64,000 nucleotides of DNA from Rana temporaria (taxonomy: Eukaryota > Chordata > Amphibia > Anura > Ranidae). Location of the stretch: NCBI RefSeq assembly GCF_905171775.1, contig NC_053490.1:29892932-29956931 (forward strand), read 5' to 3'. The notes under the pieces are model-generated. The model was not told the DNA's origin. It made no database searches and saw only the letters and a program-made list of their open reading frames with translations. The translations under genes were made by a program, and so were the position numbers. Below are positions 11,155-22,494 of the stretch, piece by piece (the stretch's first letter is position 1; each line of letters starts with the position of its first letter).

Positions 11155-12722
11155 AGATACAGAGAAAGTGCTCAGGAAAGAGAGAGGTGCTCAGTTATAA
11201 AGATTACCGAGGTACAGAGAGATTGCTCAGGTACACAGAGAGCGCTCAGGTGCAGACTGAGAGCTCAGTTATAAAAAGAGATTTTCCAGCTACAGAGAGA
11301 GTGATCAGGCAAAGAGAGAGTGATCAGGTACAGAGAGAGCGCTCAGTACAGAGAGCACGATCAGGTACAGAGAGAGCGCTCAGTACAGAGAGAGTGATCA
11401 GGTTACAGAGAGAGTAATCAGGTACAGAGAGAGTAATCAGGTACAGAGAGAGTGCTCAGGTACAGAGAGAGTGATCAGGTACAGAGAGAGTAATCAGGTA
11501 CATTGAGAGTGCTCCAGGTACAGAGAGAGTGATCAGGTACAGAGAGAGTAATCAGGTACAGAGAGAGTAATCAGTACAGAGAGAGCGCTCAGGTACAGAG
11601 AGAGTGATCAGGTACAGAGAGAGTAATCAGGTACAGAGAGATTAATCAGGTACAGAGAGAGTGCTCAGGTACAGAGAGAGTAATCAGTTACAGAGAGAGT
11701 GATCAGGTACAGAAAGAGTAATCAGGTACAGAGAGAGAGCTCGGGTACAGAGAGAGTAATCAGGTACAGAGAGAGTCATCCGGTACAGAGAGATTTCCTA
11801 GATACAGAGAGAGCTTTCAGTTATAGAGAGAGAGGGATCAGGTACAGAGAGTTGATCAGATACAGAGAGAGCGCTCTGGTACAGAGAGAGCACTCAGGTA
11901 TGAGAGAGTAATTAGATACAGAGAAAGTGTACAGAGAGAGTAATCAGTTACAGAGAGAGTGATCAGGTACAGAGAGAGTGATCAGGTATAGAGAGATTTC
12001 CTAGATACAGAGATAGCTCTCAGTTATAGGGGGAGATTTAATAGGTACAGAGAGAGCGCATCAGGTACAGAGAGAGTGCTCAGTACAGAGAGAGTTCTCA
12101 GTTATAGAGAGAGATTGACAGGTACTAGAGAGAGTGCTCAGGTACAGAGAGAGTAATTAGGTACAGAGAGAGTGATCCGCTACAGAGAGAGTGATAAGCT
12201 ACAGAGCGATGTGCTCAGGTACAGAGGAGAGTGCCTCAGTTATAGACAGAGATTGCTCAGGTACAGAGAGAGTGCTCGATAGAGAAGATTGCTCAGGTAC
12301 AGAGAGAGGTGCTCAGTTATAGTGAGAGATTGCTCAGGTACAGAGAGAGTGCTCAGGTACAGAGAGAGTGCTCAGTTATAGAGAGAGATTGCTCAGGTAC
12401 AGAGAGAGTGCTCAGGTACAGAGAGAGTGCTCAGTTATAGAGAGAGATTGCTCAGGTACAGAGAGAGTGCTCAGTTATAGAGAGAGATTGCTCAGGTACA
12501 GAGAGATTGCTCAGGTACAGAGAGAGTGCTCAGTTATAGAGAGAGATTGCTCAGGTACAGAGAGAGTGCTCAGGTACAGAGAGATTTTCTAGATACAGAG
12601 AGAGCGCTCAGTTATAGAGAGGGGTTGCTCAGGTACAGAGAGAGTGATAAGCTACAGAGAGATTTTCTAGATACAGAGAGAGCGCTCAGTTGTAGAGAGA
12701 GATTGCTCAGGTACAGAGACAC
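11155..12722. repeat. Minisatellite, ~19 bp unit (GGTACAGAGAGAGTGCTCA)
   Basis: Roughly eighty imperfect units are present. Variant units (GTTATAGAGAGAGATTGCTCA, AGATACAGAGAGAGCGCTCA, TGATCA and TAATCA forms) alternate in higher-order patterns, most regular at 12330-12720. The CAGAGAGA core and the gradual transition suggest descent from the adjacent ~57 bp satellite. Open frames here are repeat translations. Confidence 0.95.
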
Positions 12723-12867
12723 TTCCCAGATTTCAGAAAAAGAGACTCCCCAGTAACAGAGAATTCCTGCCTAAATTACATTATATGAAAAGAGTTTGCA
12801 CAGTTATAGAAAGAGTCTACTGAGGTCCCCCATACTGACATTAGATATAGTAGGGGAAGTCAGGGAT

Positions 12868-13218
12868 AGGGTGACACATTTCCAACTACCATTCAGGGAC
12901 ACCCTCCCTTCCCAAAAATCAGCTTGTGCTGTAACGAATCACAGCACAGTGATTGGACACAAGAGGCGGGATTTATGATTTCTCCAATCACAAGCAGGGG
13001 GCGGGGATTTTGCTCCTCCAGGCATTCCCAGCCAGGGCAAGTACTGTTAGTGAGCAAAGCGGTGATGTGGCGGCCTTTTTTGGGGGCATCAGATTGGCCC
13101 GAGGGGTGGCTGCATCAGTTTCATTCTGGGACACTGTATTGTCCTGGAATGAAGGTGCCCGGGAACAGGCCTGAAAATGCGGGACTGTCCCGGCAATCCG
13201 GGACACTTGGGTCACCCT
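12868..13218. mobile_element. hAT-like MITE (AGGGTGAC ends)
   Basis: The left end reads AGGGTGACACA and the right end reads TGGGTCACCCT. The flanks carry AGTCAGGGAT on the left and AGTCAGGGGAT on the right, a near-exact TSD. The interior includes GGGACTGTCCCGGCAATCCG, typical of this widespread vertebrate MITE type. It is non-coding. Confidence 0.8.
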
Positions 13219-13890
13219 AGTCAGGGGATAACCCCTTTTTTTTAACCTTTTTTTAACCCCTAAGGTCATCCTAATGGTGGAACCCGGTACAGACCCCCTG
13301 GTCACATTCATTAGTCATATCCTGTGTCTCCTATACAAATAATAAACTCATCTGCTGCGTGAAGCCGTATATACAATAATAGGGCTTGAACAATGCTGTA
13401 GACTAATGTGGTCATCAGACATAAAAGGTTCTAACAAGCTGTTTGTGAGAAATGAACAGACTGGGTTCAGAGGACTAATTGAATTATATCCTGCAGAGGC
13501 AGCCTGTCCTGGATACTCATTACGGCTGTTGGAGTAAGGTGGAAGAATCTCATAGAGAACAATTTATTCTATTGCTGCACTTACAGGAGCTGCGCTCATC
13601 CCTCTTATCGTTACCCCGTGACCTTCCCAGTCCCAGTTTGATCTCACAGATAGTGTTTAAAGGATGCTGTGCTAAGAAATTCAAAGATTTTTGTATATTG
13701 AGTGTGTGAGTGAGCTGCTAATAGCGTTCCATACTAATGATCTCTCAGATGAATCGCTACATTTACGTACTTTTGATTCAAGTATGCTGTAGATCTATGT
13801 GATCTGCTTAGAATTACACACTTTTTTTCATTCACACAAATAAAACCATTTGCAATCCTAAGCCAAATAAAATGTCTGCAATCCAAACAT
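13219..13890. other. Gene-free nonrepetitive stretch
   Basis: I recognise no gene or repeat here. Short ORFs, for example at 13479-13709, have no domain signal. Confidence 0.4.
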
Positions 13891-13892
<2 letters not shown>

Positions 13893-13968
<76 letters not shown>

Positions 13969-13997
13969 ATATACATATATATATAATATATATATTA
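13893..13997. repeat. (AT)n microsatellite
   Basis: An almost pure TA dinucleotide tract with a few TT/AA interruptions. The minus-strand ORFs rich in Tyr and Ile are artefacts of the repeat. Confidence 0.98.
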
Positions 13998-14232
13998 GGA
14001 TGAACAGATGCCCCCTGTTTTCTGGGGACAGTCCCCAATTATAGGGGGCTTGCCCTAGGAAAAAAATGTCTCCCATATCTTCAATTTCTTTCCCCCCCAC
14101 CTTTATTAATTGCACCCCTGGTCCAGGCAGTTGCAGGGTGAGCCATCTTAGGGAGCGGGGACAGGTGCGTTTGCTCTTGGCTCTGTCCACAGTTATTAAT
14201 GTTAATGCGATATGATGTGGTCTTCCTAGTTC

Positions 14233-15776
14233 TTAAAGCGGAGGTTCACCCTAATTTGCAAGTCCTGCTTTAAACACAAGGGCTCAGACTATCTATAAAC
14301 AGTTCGTTTTCCAAAAAAAATAAAATCGTTTCCATACCTTGATTTAGATGGTCTGAGGCAGGCACTTCCTGGTCTGAGTCCCGCGGGCAGGGCCGCCATC
14401 AGGAATTACTGGGGTCCCTTACACAGCTTCAGGCATGGGCCCTCCTGGAGCAGAGAACCGGGGGGGGGGGGTGCTGCCGCCTGAAATTGAGAAGCGGGGG
14501 GGGGGCTGCCGCGATTTGAGCGGGGGGGGGGGGCCTTTTACAAAAAAAGAAGAAATAAAGAAAAATTATATATAAAAAAAAGGGGGTTAGCCATCCGGGG
14601 CCCTGGGGACCTCTGGCCCCTTTAATAAATAAAAATATATATATTTTTTAAAAGTGGGGTTGCAATCTGGGGCCCTTTAATAAAAAACAAGAAACCTCTG
14701 GGCCCTTTAGTAAAAAAAAATAAAGAAAAAATATAAAAAAAATAAACATTATAAAATATATATATATATATATATATATATCTATATATATATATTATAT
14801 ATATATATATATCTATATATATATATATATAAAAGATTGTTTTTATAAAAAAAGGGGGTTGTCATCCGGGGCCCTGGAAATCTCCAGGCCCCTGGGGACC
14901 TCCGGACCCCTAAAAAAAAAAATTGTCCCTTTAATAAAAAATAAAATAAAAATATATTAAAAATTATTATAGATTTTTTTATAAAAAATAAATAAAAAAA
15001 AGGGGGTTGCCATCCGGGGCCCTGGGGACCTCCGGACCTCTAAAAAATAAAAAATAAAATTGTCCCTTTTAATACAAATAAAATAGAAATATATTAAAAA
15101 ATATATATATTTTTTTATAAAAAATAAATAAAAAAATGGGGGGTTGTCATCTGGGGCCCTGTGGCCTCCGGGCCCCTGGGAACCTCCGGGCCCCTTACAG
15201 GTGTAATGCCTGTACCCCCCTGATGGCGGCCCTGCCCGCGGGAGTGTCGCTTCGTCTGCGATCGCCGCAATGATTCCTGGGTTCACAGCGTGACGCTGCC
15301 CAGATAGGATTCTATACAGCGCAGCAGAAGAAGTCTTGTGTTAGTTTTGTGCATCACATGACTCTTGCAGCCAGTCATGTGACGAGGGCGGATACAAATC
15401 TGCCATTTTAAACTGCTGGCACACACCTTGACATCAACTGCTCAGTGCGTTCTGAGCTATCGCTGATACCAAAGATCTGTCATCACAACAGGGCGGGTCC
15501 TTTTCAGTGCCGTTAACACTGCGCATGCGCGGGATAACGCGGTGAATGCTGGGACATCAGCATTCACCGCATCCCGTAAGACAACACAGGAGGGCTTCAG
15601 ACTGCCCACAATTAAGATGGCAACGTCCATCGTACATTTTTATAAAATGACGTTTTCTGGGAAATGAATATGCTGGCGGCTACAAGATGGGACTGGTGAG
15701 TCAACGAATTGCTAGATGAAAAGCAGCAGATTAATCTTCAAAAAAAAACGGTTTTCCCGCGGAACCTCCGCTTTAA
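14233..15776. mobile_element. Foldback DNA transposon with TTAAAGCGGAGGTTC ends
   Basis: The left end TTAAAGCGGAGGTTCACCC is mirrored at the right as GGAACCTCCGCTTTAA. Outer TTAA tetranucleotides are consistent with a piggyBac-type TTAA target, though this is inferred. The interior carries a separate hAT insertion (14388-15234). Related ends appear at 41371-41873 and 59969. There is no transposase. Confidence 0.8.
14388..15234. mobile_element. Non-autonomous hAT element with perfect 8 bp TSD
   Basis: Terminal inverted repeats CAGGGCCGCCATCAGG and CCTGATGGCGGCCCTG are exact. The flanks are CCCGCGGG at 14380-14387 and again at 15235-15242, an 8 bp TSD diagnostic of hAT transposition. Inside are repeated copies of a phrase with GCCATCCGGGGCCCTGGGGA near 14590, 14860, 15008 and 15145. 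They are separated by A-rich stretches and a TA microsatellite (about 14757-14832). It has no coding capacity. Confidence 0.95.
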
Positions 15777-15805
15777 CCACTTGGCTTGTGCAGACTTCAT
15801 TGTGG

Positions 15806-16480
15806 TGTAGCACCCTCTAGTGTGCTAGTTGTAGATAGTTTTTGTAGAGTAGTTAAATTTGGCCTGGTTGAGAGCCAGGCCTGGGTTGAACCTGGGTCAG
15901 GGCATAAGTGACCTTGGCGAGCTTCCATAAGATGGGTGAGAGGTTAGGAGGAGCTGCTTGGAGTATTGAAGAGAGCCCCCAGCCAATCCCAGCAAATGGG
16001 CTGGCATGGGGTGGACACCTCTTAAATACTCCGGTTCATGCCAGCAAGCGGCAGTCGGTGGAAGGAGGAGTGAAAGGGGTGAGGGGGCCCCTAGTCTGGG
16101 GGGGGGGGGGGTGACCTCAGGTCTGGAGCTCAGGTGCTGGAGGGACTCATAAACAAAGCTCGGAGGAGTCCTGTCCTGGATGCACGAGAGCAGGTGTGCA
16201 GGACAGCAGGCGAGAGTCAGCACATCCAGGAGTTCTCCAGGGGAGAAGGACAGCTGGGTATGGGGTTGGTGAGTGTGCAGTCTGGGAGGACAGAGGAGAA
16301 TTAGACAGGATAGGCTAGTTGAAAGGGGCAGCTGCAGCCAGGTGGGCTGGCAGTGCATGAAGAGGTGGTGCTGGGATCAGTAGACATAGGGATATCAGCT
16401 CAGCACTGTATTTGCTACACAACCCAAGGGACGCCGGGGGGCTCTGCTTGTAAAGGGCTTTAGCTTCAAGATCTTGACTC
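15806..16480 (+). mobile_element. LTR-like sequence (TGTAGCACCC start)
   Basis: The block begins TGTAGCACCCTCTAG and has a TTAAATA box near 16023, then GC-rich G-tract sequence. Similar TGT(A/G)GCGC starts occur at 20377 and 63066. No PBS, second LTR or TSD was identified. ORFs on both strands here have no recognisable domain. Confidence 0.4.
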
Positions 16481-16487
16481 TGCAAAC

Positions 16488-16676
16488 TATCAGTGCCCTT
16501 CAGTGCCACCTATCAGTGTCACCTATCACTGCAACTCTCAGTGCCGCCTTCATCAGTGCTTATCAGTGCCAATTAGTGCCGCCTTATCAGTGCCCATCAG
16601 TGCAGCCTATCAGTGCAGCCTATCAGTGCCCATCAGTGCAGCTATCAGTGTCCATCAGTGCAGTCTATCAGTGCAA
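16488..16676. repeat. Short minisatellite based on TATCAGTGCC
   Basis: Irregular repeats of a ~10-18 bp phrase (CATCAGTGCAGCCTATCAGTG). The reverse complement of this core is the GGCACTGATGGGCAC unit at 29072-29460, so two TTAACCACTT-family copies carry the same minisatellite type. Confidence 0.9.
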
Positions 16677-16822
16677 GGCTCTATATGTGTGAAAAAAATT
16701 ATACAAATTTGGGTACAGTGTTGCATGACCGTGCAATTGTCATTTAAAGACTGACAGCACTGAAAGCTGAAAATTGGTCTGGTAGAAAGGGGGGTCTAAG
16801 TGCCAGTAAGCAAGTGGTTAAG

Positions 16823-17359
16823 TCAAGATCAATGCGCTCTGATTTTAACACAGTGCAATAATGTACAAGTTATTCTGTTTTTTCTATTTTGCAGGTACCA
16901 GAAATTGTACACCTAACATCCAGAGATGAAGGAGGACTATTACCCTTAGAGAAAATCTTGTGTGCGTTCGAACAGTTCTTTTTACCACAGTCATATAAAC
17001 AGCATAAACAAAGCAACAAAATAATACATAGAATATAGAAACTAAAGAACAAGACTTGTTTTCTTGACCACTGACATCTGGCATTTGCCCTACTTTCTAT
17101 TCTCTATTATAACAAAATCAACATGTTAGGGGTTAATGAAGCTTTATCTTTTCATCAGCCTAAGGAGAAAAACAATCATTGCCAGCCAAGATCATGTAAA
17201 AGGAGGAAGCGGAGCTTATTGTCAGAGATTGTAACATCTGGCACGCCATCAAATCAGATCGCCCCATGCTGTTCTGCAATCTCGGGGACTGCACATGCAG
17301 AAAGGGATCTCCATCCCTGAAGTGATTCTGGTGACAACTGAGGTCTATGTACACAATTA
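16823..17359. other. Gene-free nonrepetitive stretch
   Basis: No gene is recognised. The motif TCTATTTTGCAG at about 16883-16894 resembles a splice acceptor, but no open frame of note follows it. Confidence 0.35.
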
Positions 17360-17991
17360 GGGCCAGATTCACAAATGAGATACGACGGCGTTTCTCCTGA
17401 TACGCCGTCGTATCTCTGTTTCTATCTATGCGACTGATTCATAGAATCAGTTACGCATAGATATCTATAAGATCCGACAGGTGTAACTGTTTTACACTGT
17501 CGGATCTTAGGATGCAGTACCGCGGCCGCCGCTGGGGGAGTTTGCGTCGTAAACCAGCGTCGGGTATGCAAATTAGGAGTTACGGCGGATCCACGGCGGT
17601 TTTTCCGCGTTAGCTACGTCGTCGCTAGTCTAGTTTCCCGTTGCCAAAATTACACTTTTTTTTTGGTGCCTTAACTTTAGTCAGCAAGTGTATTGCTGTC
17701 TAAAGTATGGCCGTCGTTCCCGCGTCGAAATTTAAATTTAACGTCGTTTGTGTAACATGTCCGGGAATACGGAAGTACGCTACGCGCGTCGCCGTTCGAA
17801 AAATTACGTCACCGGCGCGCAAAGCACGGCAGGAGTTAGGAAACGGAGCATGGCCCGCCATGCGCCGGAGGCCGCGGGCGTAGTTTTCATCGCAAGTGCT
17901 TTGTGAATCAGGCACTTGCGATGAAAACTTTGCGGCGGTGTAACGTATCTACGATTCGTTACGCCGCCGCGATTCTACATGAATCTGGCCC
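17360..17991. mobile_element. GGGCCAGATTCA-type foldback MITE, complete
   Basis: It begins GGGCCAGATTCA and ends TGAATCTGGCCC. Subterminal inverted pairs (GATACGACGGCG with CGCCGTCGTATC near the left end, and GCACTTGCGATGAAAACT with its complement near the right) give long internal foldbacks. Landmarks are AGTACCGCGGCCGCCGCTGG and AATTTAAATTTAACG. It is non-coding. Confidence 0.9.
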
Positions 17992-18174
17992 AATATTCTT
18001 AGCCAGAACCGTGACCTGTCTGATTCATCTGGTATAGGGAAATACAGTATATTCAACAGGAACTACACTATAGTCTTTCTGGACCAATTTTATTGTTCAC
18101 AGATTGAGCTCCAGAAAGCTTTCCCCCCTTCATGACTCGGCCCTTTTTTGCTATTTAGCACTGCAATATATTAT
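17992..18174. other. Short nonrepetitive spacer
   Basis: No gene or repeat recognised. Confidence 0.4.
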
Positions 18175-18444
18175 CAGAGCTTTTTTCCTCAAAAAATTGG
18201 TGCAGGAACTCAACCACGACCCATTCAAATTTCACAAACAGTAGAAGGGTCTTAAAGGGGCATTAAATACCAGGATTGCATTACATACAGAGTGTAGAGT
18301 TCAGGGGGTTACACACAGAGTGCAGAGCTGTCACTTGTAAACACAGAACCAGACTTCTGTGTTGACAAGTGATTGTGGTGAGCAGGCACCAAAGGGTCTG
18401 AGCCAGAGGTGGTGGACCGAGTTCCCCCTGAAAAAAAAGCCCTG
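18175..18444. mobile_element. hAT-like MITE inserted into a LINE 3' UTR
   Basis: The ends read CAGAGCTTTTTTCCTC and the near complement AAAAAAAGCCCTG. The flanks are TATATTAT on the left and AATATTAT on the right, a 7-of-8 match consistent with a hAT TSD. It lies beside the LINE 3' sequence that starts at 18445. Confidence 0.7.
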
Positions 18445-19500
18445 AATATTATGCAGGATTTATATAGCGCCAACAGTTTACTCATCACTTTACAATGTAG
18501 TGGGTGGACAGTACAATTACAATACATTTCAATGCAGAAGGAATAGGAGGCACCTGCTCATGGAGTTTACAATCTAAAGGGAGGGGGAGGTGGTACAAAA
18601 GGTAATAGCTGTGGGGGTTGATCCGATGGAGGTGACTGTGATGGGAGTCGCTTTGGGTGGGGGGCCCGTGGAACCCAGAATCCCTTGGAGAGGTTGGGAA
18701 ACCCTTGTTTCAGCTCCCCAGGCCCCTCTTAGGTATAAGTTACCCTGTGTCTATTAGGGGCACAGGGTGACCGAGAAAATAATGGACAGCTACTAATGGA
18801 CATTGTGAATGTGGTTTAGATTACGTCAGATAAGACAGTATTATTTATCCACATTCTCAATGTCCATTAGTAGCCGTCCATCATTTTCTCAGTCACCATG
18901 TGCCTCTAATAGACACAGGGTGACTTACACATAGGAGGGGCCGGGGGAGCTGGACAAGGAGTTTCCAGAGCTCTATAAGGTAAGCTGTGTTCCACAAGCC
19001 CCCCGCCCAAAGTGACTCCCGTCACAGTGACTCGGGTACAGATCTTAGGTGGAGGTTGGGTCGGCTTTCCTGAATAAGTGAGTTTTCAGGGATCGCCTAA
19101 AGGCGGACATGGTAGGGGCTGACTGGACATTCTGGGTCAGGGCATTTCAGAAGAAGGGAAAGGTTCTGGAGAAGTCCTGGGGGTGAGCATGATAGGAGGT
19201 AACAAGGGAGCTAGAAAACAGGAGGTCTTGTGAGGAGCGGAGAGGACAATTTGGACGATATCTGCAGATGAGGTTGGTGAGGCAGCTGGGGGCTATATGT
19301 GGATTCTTTGTATGTTGTGGTTAGTATTTTTAATTTTATACGGTGGTGTATGGGAAGCCAGTGAAGAGATTGGCAGAGATGGGCAGCAGTCACGGATCGG
19401 TTAGTAAGGTGTATTAGTCTGGCAGCAAAATTCATCATAGACTGAAGGTAGGCCAGTGAGGAGGGAGTTGCAGTAGTCAAAGCAGGAAATAACCAAGGAG
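18445..19500 (-). pseudogene. Minus-strand LINE fragment (CR1/L2-like), RT C-terminus and 3' UTR
   Basis: On the minus strand, 19211-19480 encodes SMMNFAARLIHLTNRS and SLHWLPIHHRIKLKIL, the conserved C-terminal part of CR1/L2-type reverse transcriptase. Frame changes and a degraded end show it is dead. Downstream on that strand are 3' UTR-like sequences and, at 18450-18500, the complement of the GGCGCTATATAAATCC-type LINE tail. A palindromic insert (18635-19027) interrupts the body. The polymerase core and endonuclease are missing. This fragment is older than the one at 1694, judging by more disruption. Confidence 0.8.
18635..19027. mobile_element. Long palindromic foldback element nested in the LINE
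   Basis: The left arm (CTGTGATGGGAGTCGCTTTG, then GGCCCCTCTTAGGTATAAGT) pairs with the right arm over ~170 bp. The right arm ends AAAGTGACTCCCGTCACAG. The loop is at about 18830. Mismatches between the arms indicate some age. It has no coding capacity. Confidence 0.8.
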
Positions 19501-20376
19501 TGAATAAGTTATTTTGTACAGAGCCCTGTGTTGTTTGTCAATACAGGGCTTTGGGCTGTGATTGGATACAGCCAATCAACATTGGCCAGGACATGCTGAC
19601 AAAATTGTGTCCAATCAACATAAAGATTTGATTTCAAATATATATTTGTATGCCAATTTAAAACGGTTAATTAATATTAATTATTTATTTTTGCTCTTTA
19701 TCCCAAAGGCTGTTTTTATCTTTAAACATTTGACCAGCAGCAGAGGACTAGAATCTCCTCCTGCTCATGTTTCCTTGCAGACAGGCTGGGAAAGGTCTGG
19801 GTCATGTGATAGTTGTATATCAATTAGGAAAAAGGTGCTAAGATGTTTTATTTGTTTAATAAAATAATTACAGTGCCACTGTGCAGTTCATCCACATACA
19901 GAAATAGAATGGATAATATATATGAAGCAGTGTGTATTTAGTATCATTTGAAAATAATTGACCTGCCTGTCTGCCCTTGACCTGCCTGTACGCCCTTGAC
20001 CTGCCTGTCCGCCCTTTGGACAGCAGCACTGTCTGGAGAGGGTAGTGTTGGATGGTCTACATTTAGATGGACTTTCCATAAGTGACCAACACAACTTCAC
20101 ACATGCGCGGGAGTGACATTCCCCTCACCTGATCAATGGTGGCGACTGGCGATCGAGACCCGGATGCCCGAAAATGTCAGCGGCCAGGCGAGGAGCTCGG
20201 GGGGCGCTGCATTGCTGGATCCAGGATAAGTATTGTTCCGCTTTCATTTAGATAAGAAACGGGAAACATTTTCCAACCTGAACTTTTTTAATTTTCTCTT
20301 CACTACGGTCAGAAATAATTTTGATTTGTCAACTATCACAGAAACCAAACAAATGTTCTAAAAGTGAAAGTTTGTG
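19501..20376. other. Gene-free stretch with a small tandem repeat
   Basis: At about 19961-20020 a ~20 bp phrase (TTGACCTGCCTGTCTGCCC) is repeated three times. At 19505-19600 there are short repeats of AGAGCCCTGTGTTGTTTG-like sequence. No gene is recognised. Confidence 0.4.
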
Positions 20377-21208
20377 TGTGGCGCCCTGGGGTATAGTCAG
20401 GGAGCTCCTCACAAATGTACTTGCCAGGAGTAGTTACCCTGGTCAATTGCTAGAGATCCATTGACTTCTTCTTAAGTTTGGCCTTGTTGCAGTTTTCTCT
20501 TCTAGGTGGCCAGGTACTTGGTGGTACTAGATACAAGAAGGGCAACCCATGGTCGGGTTATGGGTATATAGGGTATCTCAGCCAATGGGTAGGGGTTTTA
20601 TTGAATCACTTGGCCTGCTGGGAGAACCTATACATATTCAGGTAAGGTCAGGTGATCTAGGTTCTGTGCCACCTGGATGGCTGTCTTGGTGGATATGTGT
20701 TGTACGCTCCGGGCTGCTAGACCAGAGATTGGGCCTATCCTGGGGCCATCTGGCTGCCAGACTGTGTGAGAGCCTATCCAGAAGTAAGAGGGCAGTGTCT
20801 TGTAGTCTAACCATAACCATAAGTGATGGTTCTGCCGGCCAGAGAACCTGTCGTGGTCGGAGAAAGAAGGAAAGCTGTTGCCACTAAGGGACCAACCACC
20901 TTTACCAGGGACCACAGTGAGTAACTGAAGCAAGTACAGAACATGCAAGGTGGAGAATCGCGAAACTTCAGATGGTGAGACCCAAACAGTGGAGGTGACG
21001 CTTGCAGAGCAGTCTTGTGAGTCAAGCCAGGGACCGAGACGGTTAGCAGTGTTTGAAGCTTGAGGAGTATCTGGAGTGCCAAGCTAGGGACCCAGCAGGG
21101 AAGCGTGGGTGACGCTTGAGGGAGATACCACTGCAAAACTTTAAGGAACTCCAGGGATTCAGAGTCAGTGAATCAGAGGGTCCAGTGAGAGACCATGAGC
21201 TGAAGAAC

Positions 21209-21312
21209 TACAAGTATAAGGCGGCCGAAGGCTAGCCTGAATTTGTAGGCGGAGTCTGCTGAGTATATAATACTCCTCCACCGTCGGGTCCTGGTGTTGG
21301 CGCCTTTTCAGG
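21209..21312 (+). repeat. Split direct repeat A1
   Basis: This block runs from CTACAAGTATAAGGC to GGTGTTGGCGCCTTTTCAGG and matches 25289-25393 with only a handful of differences, including the run TCCACCGTCGGGTCCTGG. Confidence 0.9.
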
Positions 21313-21429
21313 GGATGACACGGCCGGCGTTCGTCACTTCCGGTTTCCAGTCTGAGCGGCGGTTTGGCCGCAGCACATGTTCCTCTCCCAGGCTCCATCG
21401 GGGGGACCTCCTGCCCGCTCCGCCCCCCG

Positions 21430-21720
21430 GCGCTCAAGCCGGGGTGGGAGCCGGGAGGCCATCCATCCGCCACTCACCCTCGTTCTCCAGAGCGTCAGGG
21501 AGCCGCCCGCTTCTCCCGGCGCTCATGCCGGGAGCGGGGGGGCCTCCGTCCGTCCATCCGCCGCTCACCCTCTCTCTCCAGTGCTTCAGGGAGCCGCCCG
21601 CCCGCTTCTCCCGGCGCTCATGCCGGGCTGGAAGCGGGGGGGCCTCCATCCGCCGCTCACCCTCTCTCTCCAGTGCTTCAGGGAGCCGCCGCTGCTTCCC
21701 GCGGTGCTGGAGGGGGAGGA
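21430..21720. repeat. GC-rich tandem repeat, ~100-110 bp unit
   Basis: About three units share CGGCGCTCATGCCGGG, CCATCCGCCGCTCACCCT and CTTCAGGGAGCCGCC. The long open frames through 21294-22199 in several frames on both strands follow from the high GC content and are not supported as genes. G-runs of 8-13 punctuate 21770-22220. Confidence 0.9.
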
Positions 21721-22494
21721 GGTCGTCTGGCCATCCATCCTTTGCTGGGCTCAATCCCCCATGGTGGGGGGGGGGCGCTGCCCGCTTCTCCCTGCCATCC
21801 CTGTGTTCCTTCTGGCAGGGTGGGGGCCACCCGGCGCTCATACTGGGGGGGGGGGGATCGTCCGTGCACTCGCAGGTTCTCCTCACTGACTGGGACCACG
21901 TGCGTCATGGAGGGGACGCCCGCATGCTTCCCGGTTCTCAACACATGGGGGGGGGGGGCACATTATACGGGTGCACGCTACTGCACGAGGGGGGCCGTCC
22001 ACCCACTCCTCCTCCCTGTCAGTTTCATGAGGGGGGGGGGGGTCCGTCCATCCATCACTTCCACAACTGTCCCGCCCGCTGTCCAAGCCGGTGTCAGGTG
22101 GGGCATTGTGGGGGGGGGGCTGGTCCACCCTTCATCTCCCGGGGTCGTGCTAGCAGCCTAGGAGGGGTTGTTCACCCATTTTCCTCAGGGATCAGCTGAC
22201 AGCTTGGGGGGGGGGGGGGGCTGTCCTCCCATGGGTCACACTGGTAGTTGCCTTACATTGCTGCAATTTGGCATAGAACTATCTCTGCATTGTCTGTCGC
22301 TCTACGTTTCCAGTCGATGCATCTTTCTGTCTTGGTGTTTCTCCCTGCTAGCGTTTCTGTCGTTGCGGTTCTGTCATAACACTTCTGCCCCTACGTTCTG
22401 TGATAGCGTGTCAGTTGCAGCGTTTCTGCCCTGCGTTCTGTAATAGCGTTTCTGCCCCTGCGTTCTGTCGCAGCGCGCAGTCGTCTTAGCATCC

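Larger units (their letters stand above)
15773..16822. mobile_element. TTAACCACTT-family transposon hosting an LTR-like insert and a minisatellite
   Basis: The left end TTAACCACTTGGC and the right end GCAAGTGGTTAA form inverted termini about 1.05 kb apart. Its interior contains an LTR-like block from 15806 and a CAGTGCC minisatellite at 16488-16676. The left end abuts the preceding TTAA-flanked element. Confidence 0.7.

Noticed and set aside
11187..12756. Several Arg/Glu-rich ORFs such as YRERLLRYRES
   Set aside because: They are translations of the ~19 bp minisatellite.
13734..14190. Minus-strand frames rich in Tyr and Ile
   Set aside because: They are translations of the (AT)n microsatellite.
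21294..22199. 301- and 265-residue frames on the plus strand and several on the minus strand
   Set aside because: Frames are open in multiple phases because of GC-rich tandem repeats and G-runs. No motif supports a protein.
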